Source of the DNA: Pseudorhizobium flavum
GTDB lineage: Bacteria; Pseudomonadota; Alphaproteobacteria; Rhizobiales; Rhizobiaceae
Length of the DNA: 64,000 bases
Direction of reading: 5' to 3'
Assembly: GCF_902502825.2 (NCBI RefSeq)
Contig: NZ_LR723670.1
Span: forward strand, 2,852,001-2,916,000
Below are positions 52,774 to 62,278 of the stretch, piece after piece. Below the pieces are notes generated by a model that was given only the letters and a program-made list of their open reading frames with translations, was not told the DNA's origin and did no database searches. Numbering within the stretch: position 1 is the stretch's first letter; every line of letters begins with the position of its first letter. The position numbers and the translations under genes were made by a program.

Positions 52774-54351
52774 CTAGTGGCCGGCGCCGCCACCCGCCTG
52801 GCCGGACGGCTTGGCGATCAGCATGACCAGCAGGATCAGGCTTGCAAACAGCGCTGTCAACGCGGTGAACACGTCGATGAACGACAACAGCCAGGATTGC
52901 TGCGTCACCATGCCGGACAGCTTCTGCAGCGCGACGGCAGCACCATCGAGCCCGAAGCTGTCATAGTTCGCACCGACGCTGCCGAGCCAGTCGATCGCTT
53001 CAGGATTGGTGTAGCTCAGATGTTCCGAAAGCCGCGCGTAATGCTCGTCTGAGCGTTGGGTGAGCATCGTATTGATGATGGCGAGGCCGACCGCGCCGCC
53101 GAGATTGCGGGTGAGGTTGAACAGGCCAGAGGCGTTGCCGATACGTGCCGGCGGAAGGGTGCCCAGGGCAATGTTGTTGATCGGCACCATGCACAGCATC
53201 ATCGAGCAGCCACGCAGGATCTGCGGGATGAGGAGTTCGTAGAAGTCCCAGTCGCCGGTCAGCCCGGTCATCATGTAGGTGCCGAGCGCAAAGCCGAAGA
53301 AGCCGATTGCCATCATCACCCGTGGATCGAGCCGGTTGGACAGCATACCGGCAACCGGCGCGGTGAGGAACATGGCGAGCCCGGAAACGAACATCGTCTC
53401 GCCGATCATCAGCGAGTCATAGCCCCGGATGCGGCCGAGATAGAGGGGATAGAGATAGGTCAGGCCGTAGAGCCCGATGCCCATGACGAAGGAGAACAGC
53501 GAGCCGAAGGCGAAGTTGCGATTGGCGAAGGCCTTCAGATCGACGACGGGGAAATCGACCCTGAAGGCACGCCAGAAGAAGACGACCGCCCCGGCAACCA
53601 TCACCAGTGAACCGACGAGGATATGCTCGTCGTTGAACCAGTCCTTGTTGTTGCCCTCTTCCAGCACGTATTCGAGCGAACCCAGAAACAAGGCCATCGA
53701 AAGCAGGCCCCACCAGTCGAACTTCTTCCACAGGCTTTTCTGCGGCTCGTCGAAATCGATCATGCTCCAGGCAACAGCCGTCACCAGAATGCCCGGGATG
53801 ATGTTGACGAGGAAGAGCCAGTGCCAGGAGAAGGCGTGGCTGAGATAGCCGCCGACCGTTGGACCGATGGTCGGCGCCAGCGTCGCCACCAGACCGATGA
53901 TAGGCGAGACGATCGCCCGCTTGGAGGGCGGGAAGATCGTAAACGCAGCCGCGAAGACCGACGGGATCATACCGCCGCCGATGAACCCCTGGATCGCGCG
54001 GTAGATAATCATCTGGTCGATGCTGGTTGCGGTCGCACACAGGCCGCTGGCGATCGTGAAGCCGGCTGCGCAGATGCTGAACAGGACGCGCGTCGAGAGG
54101 ATCCGCGCCAGCGTGCCGGACAGCGGTATCATGATCACTTCCGCGATCAGGTAGGAGGTCTGCACCCAAGCGACCTCGTCGGAGCCCGCCCCGAGGCCGG
54201 CCTGAATCTCGGCGAGCGACGCGGAGACGATCTGAATGTCGAGGATCGACATGAACATGCCGAAGACCATCGCGAAGAAGGCGATGAGCTTGCGCTTGTC
54301 CATGGGCTGATCGGCAGGAATGGCACCTGCCGTTGCGGCCGCTGTTGCCAT
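52774..54351 (-). CDS. emrB: DHA2-family multidrug efflux permease (EmrB-like)
   Basis: A 525-residue major-facilitator protein with 14 hydrophobic segments. Family motifs include MSILDIQIVSASLAEIQAGLG (helix 1 motif D1) and MIPLSGTLARILSTR (motif A). The antiporter motif C is GLVATLAPTIGPTVGGYLSH. It pumps drugs or plant phenolics out in exchange for protons, working with the EmrA adaptor encoded 36 bases upstream. Regulation is through the TetR protein and the palindromes at 55605 and 55665. Confidence 0.93.
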   Translation of the reverse strand: MATAAATAGAIPADQPMDKRKLIAFFAMVFGMFMSILDIQIVSASLAEIQAGLGAGSDEVAWVQTSYLIAEVIMIPLSGTLARILSTRVLFSICAAGFTIASGLCATATSIDQMIIYRAIQGFIGGGMIPSVFAAAFTIFPPSKRAIVSPIIGLVATLAPTIGPTVGGYLSHAFSWHWLFLVNIIPGILVTAVAWSMIDFDEPQKSLWKKFDWWGLLSMALFLGSLEYVLEEGNNKDWFNDEHILVGSLVMVAGAVVFFWRAFRVDFPVVDLKAFANRNFAFGSLFSFVMGIGLYGLTYLYPLYLGRIRGYDSLMIGETMFVSGLAMFLTAPVAGMLSNRLDPRVMMAIGFFGFALGTYMMTGLTGDWDFYELLIPQILRGCSMMLCMVPINNIALGTLPPARIGNASGLFNLTRNLGGAVGLAIINTMLTQRSDEHYARLSEHLSYTNPEAIDWLGSVGANYDSFGLDGAAVALQKLSGMVTQQSWLLSFIDVFTALTALFASLILLVMLIAKPSGQAGGGAGH

Positions 54352-54387
54352 GGCCGTTCTCCTTGAAGAGGCTCGAGTGGTCTGCCG

Positions 54388-55575
54388 TTAGTCGGCAGCA
54401 GCCAAGGCATCGCCCGAAGGGGCGGTGCGGGTGTCGACATCGACCACGACGCTCAGGCCTGCCCGCAGGCGCCCTTGCGCCAGCGCCTCCTCCGGAAGTG
54501 CGATGCGAACCGGCACCCGCTGCACCACCTTCGTGAAGTTGCCCGTGGCGTTTTCCGCCGGTAGCATGGAGAAGACCGAGCCGGATGCCGGAGCAAGCGA
54601 GGTGACCGTCCCGACCAGATCATGCTCCTCGTAGGCATCCACATGGACGCGCACCTTGGAGCCGGGTTCGAGATTGCCGATCTGAGTTTCCTTGAAATTC
54701 GCCTCGACATAAAGTTCGGTGAGCGGGACAAGAGCCGCCAGCCTCTTCCCGGCCGATACGAGATCGCCGGTCTGGACCGCGAGATTGCCGATCACGCCGT
54801 CATAGGGCGCTTTCAGCACCGTAAAGTCGAGATCGCGTTGGGCCTGGTCGCGCGCCAGTTCCTGTGCACGGATGCTGTTCAGGGCTTCGTCGCGTTGCGC
54901 CCGCAGGAGCCCGATATTGGCCTCTGCAGAGGCGACGCTGGCTTCACCGGCGACCAGATTGGCGCGTGCCTGGTCGAGAGCCACCCGCGCATTGTCGAGG
55001 TCCGCCGCCGTACCAATCGACTTCGACGCCAGTTCGCCCGCGCGGCGCTCGGTGATCTCCGCGCCGCGCAATGCTGCTTCCAGGGCGCCGCGCTGCGCCC
55101 CCGCCTGCCTCAACGCCGCCTCTGCGCCGACGATCTGTGCGTCGATCCGCTTGACGGCGAGCCTGGCGCTTTCGATCGCGTTGGTCGCCCGCTCCAGTGC
55201 GATCTGGTAATCCCGCCCATCGAGCGTCACGAGCGGATCGCCTGCCTTCACCTGCTGGTTCTCGACCACATTCACCTTTTCGACGTAGCCGGCGACCTTG
55301 GGCGAGACGATTGCGATGTCCGCTTCAATATAGGCGTCGTCCGTCGAGATCAGGAAGCGACCGTCCGTCCACCAGCCATAACCATACCAGCCAGCTCCGG
55401 CCAGCAATGCCGCAAGGATCAGGGGAAGGACCGGGCTACGGCGCTTCTTCTTTTCCGGAGCGTGTACCTGCTCGGCTGCCGGCGGCGCCGATGGCGCGTC
55501 GCCCGCCTTGCCTTGTTCGGCTTCGCCGTCTGTCGCTACGGCACGAAGTGCACTTGCAGAGGAGGATGCGGTCAT
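54388..55575 (-). CDS. emrA: HlyD-family membrane fusion protein (EmrA-like)
   Basis: A 395-residue periplasmic adaptor. One transmembrane helix (about 48-68) follows a Pro/Ala/Lys-rich cytoplasmic tail. Then comes the lipoyl-like STDDAYIEADIAIVSPKVAGYV, a long Ala/Glu-rich coiled-coil hairpin (about 125-250), and the second lipoyl half DFTVLKAPYDGVIGNLAVQTGD. It links EmrB to an outer-membrane channel, not found here. ATG 55575 is used, although its ribosome site is weak; the longer reading would cover both operators. Confidence 0.92.
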   Translation of the reverse strand: MTASSSASALRAVATDGEAEQGKAGDAPSAPPAAEQVHAPEKKKRRSPVLPLILAALLAGAGWYGYGWWTDGRFLISTDDAYIEADIAIVSPKVAGYVEKVNVVENQQVKAGDPLVTLDGRDYQIALERATNAIESARLAVKRIDAQIVGAEAALRQAGAQRGALEAALRGAEITERRAGELASKSIGTAADLDNARVALDQARANLVAGEASVASAEANIGLLRAQRDEALNSIRAQELARDQAQRDLDFTVLKAPYDGVIGNLAVQTGDLVSAGKRLAALVPLTELYVEANFKETQIGNLEPGSKVRVHVDAYEEHDLVGTVTSLAPASGSVFSMLPAENATGNFTKVVQRVPVRIALPEEALAQGRLRAGLSVVVDVDTRTAPSGDALAAAD

Positions 55576-55604
55576 GAAAGTTACCATTGTTGCGCCGGCT
55601 GATC

Positions 55605-55618
55605 GAACCGATCGGTTC
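55605..55618. promoter_or_regulatory. TetR operator 1 in the emr intergenic region
   Basis: GAACCGATCGGTTC is a perfect 14-base palindrome, 30 bases upstream of the emrA start. Confidence 0.75.
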
Positions 55619-55625
55619 AGTGTGC

Positions 55626-55654
55626 TTGACATAGATCGTGTCGCTGCGCATATC
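55626..55654 (+). promoter_or_regulatory. Possible promoter of the emr TetR gene
   Basis: A perfect TTGACA (55626-55631), 17 bases, then CATATC (55649-55654), a weak -10. It lies between the two operators, so repressor binding would block it. Confidence 0.4.
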
Positions 55655-55664
55655 AAGGTCAAAT

Positions 55665-55680
55665 CGAACCGATTGGTTCG
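55665..55680. promoter_or_regulatory. TetR operator 2 in the emr intergenic region
   Basis: CGAACC-GATT-GGTTCG has perfect 6-base arms and nearly repeats operator 1. It lies 21 bases before the TetR start. Confidence 0.72.
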
Positions 55681-55700
55681 GAAAGTTAAGAAGAACTGAG

Positions 55701-56384
55701 ATGACCGAGGAAAAAACCGACGAGCGCTGTTCAATTCCCCACCAGCAGGGCCGCTTCGCTGCGGGCGCTGACCCAGCCAAGCGTGGGCAGATTATCGAAG
55801 GCGCAAAGCGTGTGTTCATGAGGCTGGGCTTTGACGCCGCAAGCATGAACGACATCACCCGCGAGGCCGGCGTCTCGAAGGGGACGATCTATGTCTACTT
55901 CGAGAACAAGGAAGACCTCTTCGGCGCAATCATCGAGCAGGAACGCCAGCGCATCACGCTCATGCTGAAGGATATCCTGGCCGGCAGCGAGGAAGTGGAG
56001 GACGGCCTCTACCGCTTCGGCATTCAGTTTGCGACCCACATCACCGCGCCACAGACCATCAATGCGATGCGGACCCTGATCGGGGTGACGACGCGAATGC
56101 CGAAGCTGTGCAGCCGCTTCTTCCACTCCCCGGCGAATGTCCGAACGGTCCTGGAGGACTTTATCAAGCGCCACGTGGCGCTGCGCAATCTGGACGTGGA
56201 GGATACCGATCTTGCGGCTCGCCAGTTCATCGAACTTGCCAGCGGCACCTTCTTCAAGTTGCGCCTATTCGGCGATCTGGACGATGTTCCGCCGGTAGCC
56301 GACCTCGATCGGACGGTCAGGAGCGCGATCCGCATGTTCATGGCGACCTATGGCCGATCGGGCTCCATCGCCGGCAAGGTTTGA
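55701..56384 (+). CDS. TetR-family regulator (EmrR-like)
   Basis: A 227-residue repressor with an N-terminal helix-turn-helix typical of TetR proteins ([32 protein letters not shown], about 43-74) and a ligand-binding all-helical C-terminal part. ATG 55701 begins [11 protein letters not shown]. It is divergent from emrA-emrB. The twin palindromes in the gap fit a TetR dimer at each site. In Sinorhizobium a TetR regulator in this position responds to flavonoids; that the same holds here is inference. Confidence 0.92.
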   Translation: MTEEKTDERCSIPHQQGRFAAGADPAKRGQIIEGAKRVFMRLGFDAASMNDITREAGVSKGTIYVYFENKEDLFGAIIEQERQRITLMLKDILAGSEEVEDGLYRFGIQFATHITAPQTINAMRTLIGVTTRMPKLCSRFFHSPANVRTVLEDFIKRHVALRNLDVEDTDLAARQFIELASGTFFKLRLFGDLDDVPPVADLDRTVRSAIRMFMATYGRSGSIAGKV

Positions 56385-56479
56385 GAGAACAGCGGCATCA
56401 CCTGCCGCTGCTCCTCTTGCCTTTGCGCCCCGACAGCTTAAATCGCAGAGGAAATTCACGCCGATTTAAGGGGCTTAAC

Positions 56480-57235
56480 GTGCAGGATATAATGGGGCTA
56501 ATTCAGGACCCGACAGCTTGGGTCGCTCTAGTGACGCTTGTCGTCATGGAAGTCGTGCTCGGCATCGACAACCTCATCTTCATTTCTATCCTGACCAACA
56601 AGTTGCCCCAGGAGAACCGCGAAAAGGCGCGCAAGATCGGTATCGGTCTTGCGCTGGTGATGCGGCTTGCGCTTCTGGGCACCGTCGCCTGGATCGTCCA
56701 GCTGACCAACCCTCTTTTCGAAGCCTTCGGCCACCCCTTCTCCTGGAAGGACCTGATCCTCATCGCCGGCGGCCTCTTCCTCGTCTGGAAAGCGACACGG
56801 GAAATCCACCATTCGGTGGACCCGGTGGATCACAAGGAGGACATGGTAGGGGGCGCTGCGACGATCACCTTCGGCTCCGCCATCACCCAGATCCTTCTTC
56901 TCGACCTGGTCTTCTCGGTGGACAGCATCATCACCGCGGTGGGAATGACGCCTCACCTGCCGATCATGATCATCGCAGTCATTGCGGCGGTAACGGTCAT
57001 GCTGATCGCCGCCACGCCCCTGGCGAACTTCATCGAGAAAAACCCGACGATCGTCATGCTGGCGCTCGGCTTCCTGCTGATGATCGGCACCACGTTGATT
57101 GCCGAGGGCATGGGCTTCCATGTGCCTAAGGGATACATCTACGCGGCAATGGCCTTTTCGGCGCTCGTGGAGGTTCTCAATATGTTTGCCCGCAATGCGC
57201 GGCGGCGGAAGAAGGCGGAAACGACACTCCACTGA
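56480..57235 (+). CDS. TerC-family membrane protein
   Basis: A 251-residue inner-membrane protein of the TerC family with about seven to eight hydrophobic segments. The characteristic acidic residues within helices are seen in [14 protein letters not shown] (about 24-37) and [13 protein letters not shown]. Relatives take part in tellurite resistance, manganese efflux or metal loading of exported enzymes. GTG 56480 is six bases after AAGGGG and gives [14 protein letters not shown] 56492 is an alternative. The longer reading from 56108 overlaps the TetR gene. Confidence 0.9.
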   Translation: MQDIMGLIQDPTAWVALVTLVVMEVVLGIDNLIFISILTNKLPQENREKARKIGIGLALVMRLALLGTVAWIVQLTNPLFEAFGHPFSWKDLILIAGGLFLVWKATREIHHSVDPVDHKEDMVGGAATITFGSAITQILLLDLVFSVDSIITAVGMTPHLPIMIIAVIAAVTVMLIAATPLANFIEKNPTIVMLALGFLLMIGTTLIAEGMGFHVPKGYIYAAMAFSALVEVLNMFARNARRRKKAETTLH

Positions 57236-57245
57236 CTGTATCTCT

Positions 57246-57277
57246 TGGCCCGGCTTAGTCCGGGCCATTTTTATTTT
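57246..57277 (+). terminator. Intrinsic terminator after the TerC gene
   Basis: TGGCCCGG (57246-57253) pairs with CCGGGCCA (57260-57267), followed by TTTTTATTTT. Confidence 0.92.
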
Positions 57278-57375
57278 CATGTCCGGGGATACCTTCTGGT
57301 ACTCCCGGTGTTATGGATACCTCGCGGTGCGGCGTCTCTTCCAGACGACGCACTTCACCTTATTTCCGGGGCCAT

Positions 57376-59148
57376 ATGTCGACTGATCAGATCCTCGCCT
57401 TCACCGTCATCGGCGTGATGATGGCCGTCTTCATCTGGGACAGATTCCGCTATGACATCGTCGCCTGCTGCGCCCTCGTTGCCGCAGTGGCGGTGGGAAT
57501 CGTCCCCATAGAGGAGGCCTTCTCCGGATTTTCCGACGACATCGTCATCATCGTCGGCAGCGCGCTGGTGGTGAGTGCGGCGGTCGCTCGCTCCGGCATA
57601 GTCGATATCGCCATTAAGAAGTTCTTCCCGAACCTGAGCTCGGTACGGGCTCAGCTGGCGCTGCTGATGATCGTAGTCGCCGTGATGTCCGCCTTCATCA
57701 AAAACATCGGTGCGCTGGCCATCATGATGCCGGTCGCGTTCCAGTTTTCCCGGCGATCGGGCGTTTCTCCCTCGAAGTACCTGATGCCGATGGCCTTCTC
57801 GGCGCTGCTCGGCGGCCTGATGACGCAAATCGGCACCTCGCCTAACATCGTCGTCTCGCAGCTCCGCGCCGACCTCACCGGCACCCCGTTCACGATGTTC
57901 GACTTCACCCCGGTCGGGGTGATCCTGACGCTGGTGGGCGTGACCTTCCTCATGTTCTTCCATTGGCTGGTACCGTCCCGCACCAAGCAGAACAGTTCCA
58001 TCGAGGATGCAGTTGAGATTGCCAATTATACGTCCGAGGCAACGGTCCCGGCCCAGTCCCCGATTGCGGGCAGGCCGTTGAGCGAACTGCTGAAGCTGGG
58101 CGATGGCGAGGTACTGGCGACCGCTGTCCTCCGCGGCACGACGCGCATGTCGCCGTTCCCCGACTTGGCGCTCCGCGAGTTCGACACGCTGATCCTGGAA
58201 GGTCGCTCAGCAGCAATCGATCGCGTCGTATCCAGCGCCAAGCTTCAGCTGTCCGGCAAGCCGCTGAAGGGCAAGGGCCAGCAGCGTGACGACCTGGTCT
58301 CTATCGAGGCCATCATCTCGCGGGAATCGCCGCTGTCCGGTCTTTCGGCCCGGGAACTCGCCCTTTCCTATACCCGCGGCGTCAACCTCCTGGCGGTCAG
58401 CCGGCGCGGGCAGCGATTGAGCGAACGCCTGAGAGATCTGACGCTGATGGCAGGCGACGTGATCGTGCTGCAGGGAAATCGCAACGCACTGCCCGGCGTG
58501 ATGCAGGACTTCGCCCTTTTGCCGCTGGCCCAGCGGGAAGTGATGCTGGGCACGCAGCGGCGAGCCTTTATCCCGCTCGCCATTCTCGCTGCCGCAATGA
58601 TTGCCACGGCAGTGGGCTGGGCGCCGGTCGCGGTCGCTTTCTTCGCAGCCGCCCTCGGCATGGCTGTGTTCCGCGCCATCCCCTTGACCGATGTCTACAA
58701 GGCTGTCGACGGCCCGATCCTCGTCATGCTGGCGGCGCTGATCCCCGTTTCGGACACCTTGCGGACATCCGGCGCGAGTGAGCTGATCGCCGCCTGGCTG
58801 GGGCAGATTGCCGGCGGCATGCCCGCTTATGCGGCATTGATGATGATCCTGTTGACGGCGATGGGCGTGACGCCCTTCCTGAACAATGCGGCCACGGTGC
58901 TGGTCATGGGGCCGATCGCGGCCAGTTTCGCGACCGCCCTGCAATACAAGCCTGAAGCATTCCTGATGGCCGTCGCGATTGGGGCCGGCTGTGACTTCCT
59001 GACGCCAGTCGGACACCAGTGCAATACGCTGGTCATGGGTCCGGGGGGTTACAAGTTCAGCGACTATCCGCGGCTTGGCTTTCCGCTATCCATCATCATC
59101 GTGATCGTCAGCGTTCCGGTGCTGCTCTGGATCTGGCCGGTAAGCTAG
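57376..59148 (+). CDS. SLC13-type anion transporter with TrkA-C domains
   Basis: A 590-residue inner-membrane transporter with about ten hydrophobic segments split by a soluble region. The first half shows FSGFSDDIVIIVGSALVVSAAVARSG and IKNIGALAIMMPVAFQ. The centre (about 220-380) holds two TrkA-C (RCK) domains that bind regulatory ligands. The second half carries GVTPFLNNAATVLVMGPIA. Members move sulphate, citrate or other anions with sodium. ATG 57376 has only a weak ribosome site. It does not group with an assimilation operon, so the substrate is unknown. Confidence 0.88.
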   Translation: MSTDQILAFTVIGVMMAVFIWDRFRYDIVACCALVAAVAVGIVPIEEAFSGFSDDIVIIVGSALVVSAAVARSGIVDIAIKKFFPNLSSVRAQLALLMIVVAVMSAFIKNIGALAIMMPVAFQFSRRSGVSPSKYLMPMAFSALLGGLMTQIGTSPNIVVSQLRADLTGTPFTMFDFTPVGVILTLVGVTFLMFFHWLVPSRTKQNSSIEDAVEIANYTSEATVPAQSPIAGRPLSELLKLGDGEVLATAVLRGTTRMSPFPDLALREFDTLILEGRSAAIDRVVSSAKLQLSGKPLKGKGQQRDDLVSIEAIISRESPLSGLSARELALSYTRGVNLLAVSRRGQRLSERLRDLTLMAGDVIVLQGNRNALPGVMQDFALLPLAQREVMLGTQRRAFIPLAILAAAMIATAVGWAPVAVAFFAAALGMAVFRAIPLTDVYKAVDGPILVMLAALIPVSDTLRTSGASELIAAWLGQIAGGMPAYAALMMILLTAMGVTPFLNNAATVLVMGPIAASFATALQYKPEAFLMAVAIGAGCDFLTPVGHQCNTLVMGPGGYKFSDYPRLGFPLSIIIVIVSVPVLLWIWPVS

Positions 59149-59252
59149 CTTCGGCCCACGTCTTGACGCTCGGGTCCGAATATGCGCTAAGGCCCAGCAA
59201 TCCCGAGACACGCAGGTCCGCGCCGCATCCGGCGCCAAATCGAGCATTATCC

Positions 59253-60707
59253 ATGAGCACTTCCGGTCCCCGCGTCCGCATCGCACCCTCGCCGACCGGC
59301 GAGCCCCATGTCGGCACCGCCTACATCGCCCTCTTCAACTATCTCTTTGCAAAGAAGCACGGCGGCGAGTTCATCCTGCGCATCGAGGACACCGATGCGA
59401 CGCGCTCTACGCTGGAATTCGAGCAGAAGGTCCTGGACGCGTTGAAGTGGACGGGCCTCACCTGGTCGGAAGGTCCGGATGTAGGGGGCCCCTACGGCCC
59501 CTACCGCCAGTCCGAACGTAAGGCGATGTACCAGCCTTATGGGCAGGAACTGCTCGACAAGGGTCACGCCTTCCGCTGCTTCTGCACCCCCGAACGGCTT
59601 GAGCAGATGCGCGAGGCGCAGCGCGCCGCCGGCAAGCCGCCGAAGTATGACGGGCTCTGCCTCAACCTGAAGGCCGAGGAAGTCACCGCCCGCATAGAAG
59701 CCGGCGAAGCTTCCGTCATCCGCATGAAGATCCCGACCGAGGGTTCCTGCGACTTCACCGACGGCGTCTACGGCGATGTTTCGATCCCGTGGGACTCGGT
59801 CGACATGCAGGTGCTGATCAAGGCTGACGGCATGCCGACCTACCATATGGCAAACGTCATCGATGACCATCTGATGAAGATCACCCATGTGGCGCGCGGC
59901 GAGGAATGGCTGGCGTCGGTTCCAAAGCACATCCTGCTCTACCGCTATTTCGGCTGGGAGGAGCCCGTATGGATGCACCTGTCGCTGATGCGCAACGCCG
60001 ACAAGTCGAAGCTGTCGAAGCGCAAGAACCCGACCTCGATCTCCTACTATTCGGCGCTCGGTTACCTTCCGGAAGCGTTGATGAACTTCCTCGGCCTGTT
60101 CTTCATCCAGATCGCCGAGGGCGAGGAACTGCTGTCCATGGAGGAACTGATCGAGAAGTTCGATCCGGACAACCTCTCCAAGGCCGGCGCCATCTTCGAC
60201 ATCCAGAAGCTCGATTGGCTGAACGGTCGCTGGATCCGCGAGAAGCTGACGCCGGAGGAGTTCATCTCCCGCACCCTTCACTGGGCATCGGAGAACGAGC
60301 GGCTGACCGAAGGTCTGAAGCTCTCGCAGAGCCGCATTTCCAAGCTCGGCGAACTGCCGAACCTGGCTGGCTTCCTGCTCGCCAACGACGTCGGCCTGAC
60401 GCCCGCATCCTTCTCGGGGCTGAAGACCAGCCCGGCGGAGACGCTGGAGATCATCAATACGGTCCAGGCGGATCTCGAGAAGATCCTCGAATGGAATGTC
60501 GAGACGATCGACCAGGAACTGCGTAATGTTGCCGACAAGCTGGGCAAGAAACTGCGCGTCGTCACGCCGCCGCTCTTCGTTGCCATGTCGGGCTCGTCGC
60601 GCTCTCTGCCGCTCTTCGATTCCATGGCGCTCCTTGGCCGTTCGGTCGTGCGCCAGCGCCTGAAGATCGCGGCCACCGTGGTGGCTTCCATGGTCGGCGC
60701 CCAATAA
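59253..60707 (+). CDS. gltX: Glutamyl-tRNA synthetase
   Basis: A 484-residue class I aminoacyl-tRNA synthetase that charges tRNA-Glu (and in many alphaproteobacteria also tRNA-Gln for later amidation). The HIGH motif is PSPTGEPHVGTAY (about 12-24) and the KMSKS loop is KLSKR near 255. A partial zinc site reads CFC and YDGLC. ATG 59253 is chosen because it gives MSTSGPRVRIAPSPTG; the longer reading lies in the transporter gene. lysS follows after 19 bases. Two GltX paralogues are usual in this group; which one this is cannot be told. Confidence 0.96.
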   Translation: MSTSGPRVRIAPSPTGEPHVGTAYIALFNYLFAKKHGGEFILRIEDTDATRSTLEFEQKVLDALKWTGLTWSEGPDVGGPYGPYRQSERKAMYQPYGQELLDKGHAFRCFCTPERLEQMREAQRAAGKPPKYDGLCLNLKAEEVTARIEAGEASVIRMKIPTEGSCDFTDGVYGDVSIPWDSVDMQVLIKADGMPTYHMANVIDDHLMKITHVARGEEWLASVPKHILLYRYFGWEEPVWMHLSLMRNADKSKLSKRKNPTSISYYSALGYLPEALMNFLGLFFIQIAEGEELLSMEELIEKFDPDNLSKAGAIFDIQKLDWLNGRWIREKLTPEEFISRTLHWASENERLTEGLKLSQSRISKLGELPNLAGFLLANDVGLTPASFSGLKTSPAETLEIINTVQADLEKILEWNVETIDQELRNVADKLGKKLRVVTPPLFVAMSGSSRSLPLFDSMALLGRSVVRQRLKIAATVVASMVGAQ

Positions 60708-60726
60708 AGAAGGAAGGTCCCGCAGA

Positions 60727-62223
60727 ATGGCCGATACCAAGAACGAAACCGCCCTCTCCTCCGACGCCACGGAAGTCCGCGCGCAGAAGCTGAAGCTGTT
60801 GCGCGAGAAGATCGGCGACGTCTACCCGGCGCATTTCCACCGGACCATGACCAACGCGGATTTGGCGGAGAAATACGAGAACCTCGAGGCCGACGTTGAG
60901 ACGCAGGACGTCGTGACTGTGGCCGGCCGCGTCTACTCCATGCGCAATTCCGGCATGTTCATCGACCTGCGCGACGCTTCCGGCAAGATCCAGATCTTCA
61001 GCCACAAGGATACGACGCCCGAGGAGGCTCGCGACATGCTGCCGATGATCGACCTCGGCGACATCATCGGCGTCACCGGCGTCGTCCGCCGCACCAAGCG
61101 CGGTGAACTGACGATCAACGCGCAAGAGATCACCATGCTGACCAAGTCTCTCCTGCCCATGCCGGAGAAGTATCATGGTCTCGCCGACATCGAGATGCGC
61201 TACCGCAAGCGCCACCTCGACATCCTGTCGAACGAGGAGTCCAAGCTTCGCTTCCAGCAGCGTAGCCGGATCCTGTCCGGCATTCGCCGCTTCATGGAAG
61301 ACGACGGCTTCATGGAAGTCGAGACGCCGATGCTCCAGTCGATCTACGGCGGCGCGACGGCCGAACCCTTCAAGACTCACCACAACACGCTGAAGCTCGA
61401 CATGTACCTGCGCATCGCGCCGGAACTGTTCCTCAAGCGCACGCTGGTCTCCGGCCTGTCCGACAAGGTCTTCGAGGTAAACCGGAACTTCCGCAATGAA
61501 GGCGTGTCCACGCGGCACAACCCGGAGTTCACCATGATGGAGTGCTATTGGGCCTATGCCGATTACGAGGACATGATGGACCTCGTCGAGCGCCTCTTCG
61601 CGCGGCTTGCAATGACCATCCATGGCTCCACGGAATTCAAGTACGGAGACAGGGAGCTTTCCTTCAAGGGACCGTTCCGCCGCGTGCCTATGCCGGACGC
61701 CGTCAAGGAGGCCACCGGCATCGACTTCCTGGCGATCAAGACGGACGAGGAGGCACGCGCTGCCACCAAGGCCGCCGGCTTCGAGGTTGAGAAGGACTGG
61801 ACCTGGGGCGAATGCCTTGCCTTCATCTTCGAGGAGAAGGTAGAGGCGACGCTGATCCAGCCGGCCCACGTCACCCATTTCCCGAAGGACATCTCGCCCT
61901 TTGCCAAGGAAGTGCCGGGTGAGCCGCGCCTGGTCGAGCGCTTCGAGACCTATTGCAACACCTGGGAGATCGGCAACGCCTTCTCGGAACTGAACGATCC
62001 CGAGGAACAGCGTGCCCGCATGGTCGAGCAGCTCGAGCAGGCGCATGCGCGCGGCGAGAAGGACAAGCAACTGGACGACGAGTTCCTCGACGCCATCGAT
62101 CAGGGCATGCCTCCGGCGGGCGGCCTCGGTATCGGAGTCGACCGTCTCATCATGCTGCTGACGGATGCTCCGTCGATCCGAGACGTGATCCTCTTCCCCG
62201 CTCAACGGAGCCGGACGAACTGA
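60727..62223 (+). CDS. lysS: Lysyl-tRNA synthetase (class II)
   Basis: A 498-residue class II synthetase. The anticodon-binding OB fold is seen in VAGRVYSMRNSGMFIDLRDASG (about 65-86). Motif 2 is FEVNRNFRNEGVSTRHNPEFTMMECY (about 246-271) and motif 3 is GGLGIGVDRLIMLL near the end (about 463-476). It shares an operon with gltX. A strong terminator follows. Many alphaproteobacteria use a class I LysRS instead, so class II is worth noting. Confidence 0.96.
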   Translation: MADTKNETALSSDATEVRAQKLKLLREKIGDVYPAHFHRTMTNADLAEKYENLEADVETQDVVTVAGRVYSMRNSGMFIDLRDASGKIQIFSHKDTTPEEARDMLPMIDLGDIIGVTGVVRRTKRGELTINAQEITMLTKSLLPMPEKYHGLADIEMRYRKRHLDILSNEESKLRFQQRSRILSGIRRFMEDDGFMEVETPMLQSIYGGATAEPFKTHHNTLKLDMYLRIAPELFLKRTLVSGLSDKVFEVNRNFRNEGVSTRHNPEFTMMECYWAYADYEDMMDLVERLFARLAMTIHGSTEFKYGDRELSFKGPFRRVPMPDAVKEATGIDFLAIKTDEEARAATKAAGFEVEKDWTWGECLAFIFEEKVEATLIQPAHVTHFPKDISPFAKEVPGEPRLVERFETYCNTWEIGNAFSELNDPEEQRARMVEQLEQAHARGEKDKQLDDEFLDAIDQGMPPAGGLGIGVDRLIMLLTDAPSIRDVILFPAQRSRTN

Positions 62224-62230
62224 TCTCATG

Positions 62231-62257
62231 AAAAGGCGGCTTCGAGCCGCCTTTTTT
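62231..62257 (+). terminator. Intrinsic terminator after lysS
   Basis: AAAAGGCGGC (62231-62240) pairs with GCCGCCTTTT (62246-62255) around TTCGA, with a T-run of six. The A-tract would also serve the convergent minus-strand gene. Confidence 0.93.
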
Positions 62258-62278
62258 GATGCCTGCTATCCGACTACC

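Noticed and set aside
59247..60770. 507-codon minus-strand reading opposite gltX
   Set aside because: Shadow of gltX, with Arg/Asp/Gln-rich composition and no family motifs.
60562..62229. 555-codon minus-strand reading opposite lysS
   Set aside because: It mirrors a clear class II LysRS gene; long antisense frames are common in high-GC genes. No ribosome site or domain seen.
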